DNA from: JBGSIZ01 sp041742255
GTDB lineage: Bacteria; Pseudomonadota; Alphaproteobacteria; Rhodobacterales; Rhodobacteraceae
Direction of reading: 5' to 3'
DNA length: 10,063 nt
NCBI GenBank assembly: GCA_041742255.1
Contig: JBGSIZ010000026.1
Span: 1-10,063 of the forward strand
Shown: piece by piece, positions 6,481 to 10,063 of the stretch
Layout of the letters: the number at the start of each line of letters is the position of its first letter
Position numbering within the stretch: the first letter of the stretch is position 1
Position numbers and translations under genes: made by a program
Notes under the pieces: generated by a model
Seen by the model: the letters and a program-made list of their open reading frames with translations, nothing else
Databases searched by the model: none
What the model was told of the DNA's origin: nothing

Positions 6481-8775
6481 ATGGACAGCGGTGCGGGGGC
6501 AACCCGCCAACAACAGGGCAATCCGGTGCAGCGAACCCTCATGGGTGCCGTCATTACACGAACCAGCCGGTGGCGGCGTCTGCGGCGGGTGCAGAACGCG
6601 GCGACGTTGGGTCTGGTCGTGCTTGGTCCGGTTCTGGCGGGGCTGACGTTTGTGGTGCTGGGGCCGCTCGATCAGGGGGGCAATGCGCCGTCCCTGCGGT
6701 TCGTTCTGCTGGCCGATCTTGTCTATGTTCTGGTGGTGGCCGCACTCGTGATGCAGCGGGTGGCGCAGTTGATCATGGCGCGGCGGGCCAAATCGGCGGG
6801 GTCCCGGCTGCACCTGCGTCTGACGGGGGTATTCGCGCTGCTGGCGCTGATCCCGGCGGTGTTGGTCGCGGTGTTCGCGGTGGTCACCATCAACGTGGGG
6901 CTGGAGGGATGGTTTTCCGACCGTGTGCGCACGGTTCTGGGCACCTCGCTGTCGGCGGCGCAAGCCTACGAGGATGAACACCGCCAAGACCTCACGCGCG
7001 ACGGGCTGTCACTGGCGGCCTATCTCAACCTTGAACGGCAACGCAATTTCTTCATGGAAACCGGACAGATCCGGCAAGCGCTGGGTCAGGTGCAATCCAG
7101 CATCGAACGCGGCCTGACCGAAGCGTTCGTGATTGACGGCAGCGGCGACATCATCGTGCGCGGCGCGCGGTCCTATGAATTCGATTTCGAACCGGTCACC
7201 GCCGACCAGATTGCCCGGTCACAGGCCGATGGCATCCTGATTATCGAGGATTGGGCCAATAACGAATTCCGGGCGCTGATCCCGCTTGAGGCGTTCGTTG
7301 ACCGCTATCTGTATGTCAGCCGAGAGGTGGATGGTGGCATCCTGTCCCTGCTCGATGACACCAAACAAACCGTTGGCCTGTATGAACAATTGGAAAAGGA
7401 CCGCGGGCGGCTTTTGTTCGAATTCGGGCTGCTGTATGTCGGGTTCGCCGTCATCTTGATCCTTGCCGCGATCTGGTTGGGTCTTTGGTTTGCGGAACGG
7501 TTGTCGCGCCCGGTGGGGCGTCTGGTGACGGCCTCGCAAAAGGTCGGCGGCGGCGATCTGGACGTCCGCGTGATCGAGGAAGACGGCGACGACGAGATTG
7601 CCCAGCTTGGCCGCAACTTTAACGAAATGACGGGGCAACTGCGGGCGCAGCGCGAGACGTTGTTGGACAACACCCGCCAGATTGAACGGCGCAGGCGGCT
7701 GTTCGATTCGGTTCTGTCGTCGATCACCTCGGGCGTGGTGGGCGTGGATGCGGCGGGCAAGATCACCTTTGTCAATCGGTCGGCGGGCCGGTTGCTGGGC
7801 GTGGCGGATGGGTTGGGGGACGTGATGCTGTCGGTGGCGATCCCCGAATTCGGACCGCTGTTTGACCAATTGCGCCGCGAAAAACGCGAACTGGTGCAGG
7901 AACAGGTCAACCTGACCCGGATGGGCAAACAGGAAACCCTGTTGGCGCGGGTGTCCACGCGGCGCTCTGACGAAGGCGCGCTCGAAGGGTATGTAGTGGC
8001 GTTTGACGATGTGACCGATCTGGTCAGCGCGCAGCGGATGGCGGCATGGGGCGACGTGGCCCGCCGCATCGCGCACGAGATCAAGAACCCGCTCACCCCG
8101 ATCCAGTTGTCCGCCGAACGGATCAAACGGAAATTCAGTCCCAAGGTCGGTGAAGACTCGGACATTCTGGAACAAATGACCGATGTGATTGTGCGCCAAA
8201 CCAATGACTTGCGCCGCATTGTTGATGAATTTTCGAAATTCGCCCGGATGCCGGAACCCGTGCGGGCGGCCAATGACATCGCCCTGATCGTGCGCGACGC
8301 CGTGACCTTGCAACAGGCGGGGCAGCCCGATGTCCTGATCACGGCTGATTTGCCGGGCGTGCCGGTGATGGCCGATGTTGACGCCACGATGATATCGCAG
8401 GCGTTGACAAACCTCATCAAGAACGCAGGCGAAGCAATTGAAACCCTGCAGGAAAAGGGCGCGCCAGAAGGGTTCTCCCCCGAAATTCGCGTGGCCCTGA
8501 CCACAGGCGACACGGCGGCCCGGATCACCATTTCCGACAATGGCATCGGCCTGCCGGATGACCGGACCCGCCTGTTTGAACCCTATGTGACGACGCGGGA
8601 AAAAGGCACCGGGCTGGGCCTGCCCATCGTCAAGAAGATCATCGAAGAACACGGCGGCACCCTGCACCTGCGCGATGCCGCCCCCTTTGCGACCGACGCG
8701 CGGCCGGGGGCCGCCGCCGTCATTGATTTGCCCGTGTTGCCCGCCGTGGCACAGGGCGCCAAGATACCAGCGTGA
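6481..8775 (+). CDS. ntrY: Membrane sensor histidine kinase NtrY
   Basis: NtrY is the membrane-bound kinase of the NtrYX system, linked in alphaproteobacteria to nitrogen and redox/respiratory control. The 764-residue product has three N-terminal membrane segments (about 41-61, 73-97, 114-138), an extracytoplasmic region (about 139-313) and a fourth membrane segment (about 314-338). A HAMP domain follows (about 336-390), with RLSRPVGRLVTASQKVGGGD at its start, then a PAS domain (about 405-510). The kinase core has RRIAHEIKNPLTPIQLSAER (528-547, His532), Asn648 in the N box (LTNLIKNAGEA), DNGIGLP (686-692), LFEPYVTT (698-705) and GTGLGLP (709-715). The start at ATG 6481 has a well-spaced ribosome binding site; ATG 6541 would still retain all membrane segments and is an alternative. 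ntrX begins 7 bp after its stop. Intact. Confidence 0.93.
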   Translation: MDSGAGATRQQQGNPVQRTLMGAVITRTSRWRRLRRVQNAATLGLVVLGPVLAGLTFVVLGPLDQGGNAPSLRFVLLADLVYVLVVAALVMQRVAQLIMARRAKSAGSRLHLRLTGVFALLALIPAVLVAVFAVVTINVGLEGWFSDRVRTVLGTSLSAAQAYEDEHRQDLTRDGLSLAAYLNLERQRNFFMETGQIRQALGQVQSSIERGLTEAFVIDGSGDIIVRGARSYEFDFEPVTADQIARSQADGILIIEDWANNEFRALIPLEAFVDRYLYVSREVDGGILSLLDDTKQTVGLYEQLEKDRGRLLFEFGLLYVGFAVILILAAIWLGLWFAERLSRPVGRLVTASQKVGGGDLDVRVIEEDGDDEIAQLGRNFNEMTGQLRAQRETLLDNTRQIERRRRLFDSVLSSITSGVVGVDAAGKITFVNRSAGRLLGVADGLGDVMLSVAIPEFGPLFDQLRREKRELVQEQVNLTRMGKQETLLARVSTRRSDEGALEGYVVAFDDVTDLVSAQRMAAWGDVARRIAHEIKNPLTPIQLSAERIKRKFSPKVGEDSDILEQMTDVIVRQTNDLRRIVDEFSKFARMPEPVRAANDIALIVRDAVTLQQAGQPDVLITADLPGVPVMADVDATMISQALTNLIKNAGEAIETLQEKGAPEGFSPEIRVALTTGDTAARITISDNGIGLPDDRTRLFEPYVTTREKGTGLGLPIVKKIIEEHGGTLHLRDAAPFATDARPGAAAVIDLPVLPAVAQGAKIPA

Positions 8776-8778
8776 GGA
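8774..8778 (+). promoter_or_regulatory. Ribosome binding site of ntrX
   Basis: GAGGA overlaps the ntrY stop codon (TGA 8773-8775) and lies 4 bases before the ATG at 8783. It supports this start and tight ntrY-ntrX co-expression. Confidence 0.65.
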
Positions 8779-8782
8779 CACC

Positions 8783-10063
8783 ATGGGCGACATTCTGATC
8801 ACCGACGACGAACGCGATATCCGCGAGCTGATTTCCGACATCCTGCGCGACGAAGGCTATACCACCCGGCTTGCGGGCACGTCGGATGACTGCATGGCCG
8901 AGATTGCCCGCGAAAAACCCGCGCTGATGATCCTTGATATCTGGCTCAAGGACAGCAGCATGGATGGGATCGACATCCTGAAATCCGTGAAACGCAGCCA
9001 TCCCGAAATTCCGATTGTCATTATATCGGGGCACGGCAACATCGAAATTGCGGTCGCCGCGATCAAGCAGGGGGCCTATGATTTCATCGAAAAACCGTTC
9101 AATATCGACCAGTTGATGGTCGTTATCAAACGCGCGATGGAAACGTCGCGGTTGCGCCGGGAAAATCAGGAACTCAAACGCGGCGAAGGACCATCCGCCG
9201 AAATGTTGGGGGAAAGTGCGGCGTTTCGCGCGCTCAAATCCCATCTGGACAAGGTCACCAAATCCAATGGCCGTGTCATGTTGACCGGGTCGCCCGGTGC
9301 GGGCAAGGAAATCGCCGCCCGCTATGTCCACGCCAACTCCGCCCGCGCGCAGGCCCCGTTTGTGGTGGTGTCCTCGGCCTCGATCGAACCCGACCGGATG
9401 GAGGAGGTTCTTTTTGGCCGCGAAACATCCGAAAAGGGCGTGGAAAAGGGGCTGTTGGAACAGGCCAATGGCGGCGTGCTGTATTTTGACGAAGTGGCGG
9501 ACATGCCCCCCGGCACCCAGTCGAAAATCCTGCGGGTGCTGGTGGACCAGCAATTCACCCGGGTTGGCGGCGGCGACAAGGTGCATGTGGACCTGCGGGT
9601 GATTTCGTCCACCAACCGGGATTTGCAGGACGAAATCGCGGCGGGGAACTTTCGGCAGGAACTCTATCACCGTCTGAACGTGGTCCCGATCCATGTGCCC
9701 AGTCTGGAAGAACGGCGCGAGGATATCCCGTTGCTGGCGGAACATTTCATCAGCCATTTCAACCGCGTGCAGAACCTTCCCCTGCGCCAGTTGGCCGATG
9801 ATGCCCGCGCATTGCTGCAGACGATGATCTGGCCGGGGAACGTGCGGCAGTTGAAGAATGTCATCGAACGGGTCTTGATCCTTGGCGACACGGGCGAGCC
9901 CATTTCAGCCCGCGAACTGCCCGCGCAGGCCGAACCGACCGGGGACAGCGCGCGGGTCATTCTGGCCGGGCCACTGGCCACGCTGCCGCTGCGCGAGGCC
10001 CGCGAATTGTTCGAGCGCGAATATCTGCTGACCCAGATCAACCGCTTTGGCGGCAACATCAGC
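8783..10063 (+). CDS. ntrX: NtrC-family response regulator NtrX (3' end outside window)
   Basis: NtrX is the response regulator paired with NtrY. The frame is open for 427 codons to the window edge. The receiver domain shows the acidic DDE (8-10), phosphoacceptor Asp52 in ILDIWL, Ser82 (VIISGHG) and Lys104 (FIEKPF). The AAA+ domain shows Walker A GSPGAGKE (169-176), Walker B VLYFDE (232-237), STNRDL, the arginine-finger region FRQELYHRLN (290-299) and MIWPGNVRQLKNVIERV (348-364). As in NtrC here, the GAFTGA loop is missing: LFGRETSEKGVEKGLLEQA (210-228) occupies its place. The C-terminal part stops within a Fis-like helix-turn-helix (EREYLLTQINRFGGNIS), so only some 30-40 residues are likely missing. 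ATG 8783 is chosen for its ribosome binding site and because the fold starts there. No internal frameshift. Confidence 0.93.
   Translation, partial: MGDILITDDERDIRELISDILRDEGYTTRLAGTSDDCMAEIAREKPALMILDIWLKDSSMDGIDILKSVKRSHPEIPIVIISGHGNIEIAVAAIKQGAYDFIEKPFNIDQLMVVIKRAMETSRLRRENQELKRGEGPSAEMLGESAAFRALKSHLDKVTKSNGRVMLTGSPGAGKEIAARYVHANSARAQAPFVVVSSASIEPDRMEEVLFGRETSEKGVEKGLLEQANGGVLYFDEVADMPPGTQSKILRVLVDQQFTRVGGGDKVHVDLRVISSTNRDLQDEIAAGNFRQELYHRLNVVPIHVPSLEERREDIPLLAEHFISHFNRVQNLPLRQLADDARALLQTMIWPGNVRQLKNVIERVLILGDTGEPISARELPAQAEPTGDSARVILAGPLATLPLREARELFEREYLLTQINRFGGNIS

Noticed and set aside
7219..8841. 540-codon open frame on the minus strand opposite ntrY
   Set aside because: It lies entirely antisense to a gene with intact kinase motifs, is rich in His, Arg, Gln and Pro with no recognisable domain, and is the usual antisense artefact of GC-rich codon bias.
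8720..9757. 345-codon open frame on the minus strand opposite ntrX
   Set aside because: Antisense to a clear receiver-AAA+ protein; the composition shows no domain, and there is no separate promoter space.
1..10063. tRNA/rRNA genes, CRISPR arrays, insertion sequences, riboswitches or a novel multi-gene system
   Set aside because: Coding regions fill nearly the whole window with recognisable core functions; no repeat array, transposase, terminal inverted repeats or RNA fold was seen in the two short gaps.

Overview
The window is GC-rich chromosomal DNA, densely packed with genes, and most likely comes from an alphaproteobacterium of the order Rhodobacterales (Rhodobacteraceae/Roseobacter type). 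This rests on three things: the gene order dusB(nifR3)-ntrB-ntrC-ntrY-ntrX, the fused ispDF gene diverging from it, and an NtrC that lacks the GAFTGA sigma-54 contact loop, as described for Rhodobacter capsulatus. No database search was possible; all assignments come from motifs and gene order.

Left part (1-2748). The 3' end of an MmgE/PrpD-family gene runs rightward and meets a leftward operon tail to tail. That operon is ispDF (isoprenoid precursor synthesis), pgpA (phosphatidylglycerol synthesis) and a CinA C-terminal-type/PncC amidohydrolase gene. Its members are joined by ATGA and GTGA start/stop overlaps. The two convergent genes end on the same palindromic TTAA, leaving no room for a terminator between them.

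Centre (2749-2978). A divergent intergenic region of about 230 bp must hold the start signals for both the ispDF operon and the dusB-ntr operon. It contains one 6-bp inverted repeat and no convincing consensus promoter.

Right part (2979-10063). dusB (tRNA dihydrouridine synthase, historically nifR3) is followed by two consecutive two-component systems. NtrB/NtrC is the soluble nitrogen-status pair. NtrY/NtrX is a pair with a four-TM membrane sensor. dusB-ntrB overlap by ATGA and ntrB-ntrC by TGATG, each with a good ribosome binding site. A 61-bp gap precedes ntrY, and ntrX begins 7 bp after ntrY. ntrX runs off the right edge.

The main anomaly is in ntrC. Its receiver domain is interrupted by a one-base frameshift at about 5257-5284, right after the phosphoacceptor Asp53 segment, while everything on both sides reads as normal NtrC. 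It is either a recent inactivating mutation or a sequencing/assembly error. Both response regulators (NtrC and NtrX) also lack the GAFTGA loop. I see no mobile element, CRISPR array, RNA gene or undescribed multi-gene system; this is mostly core genome.
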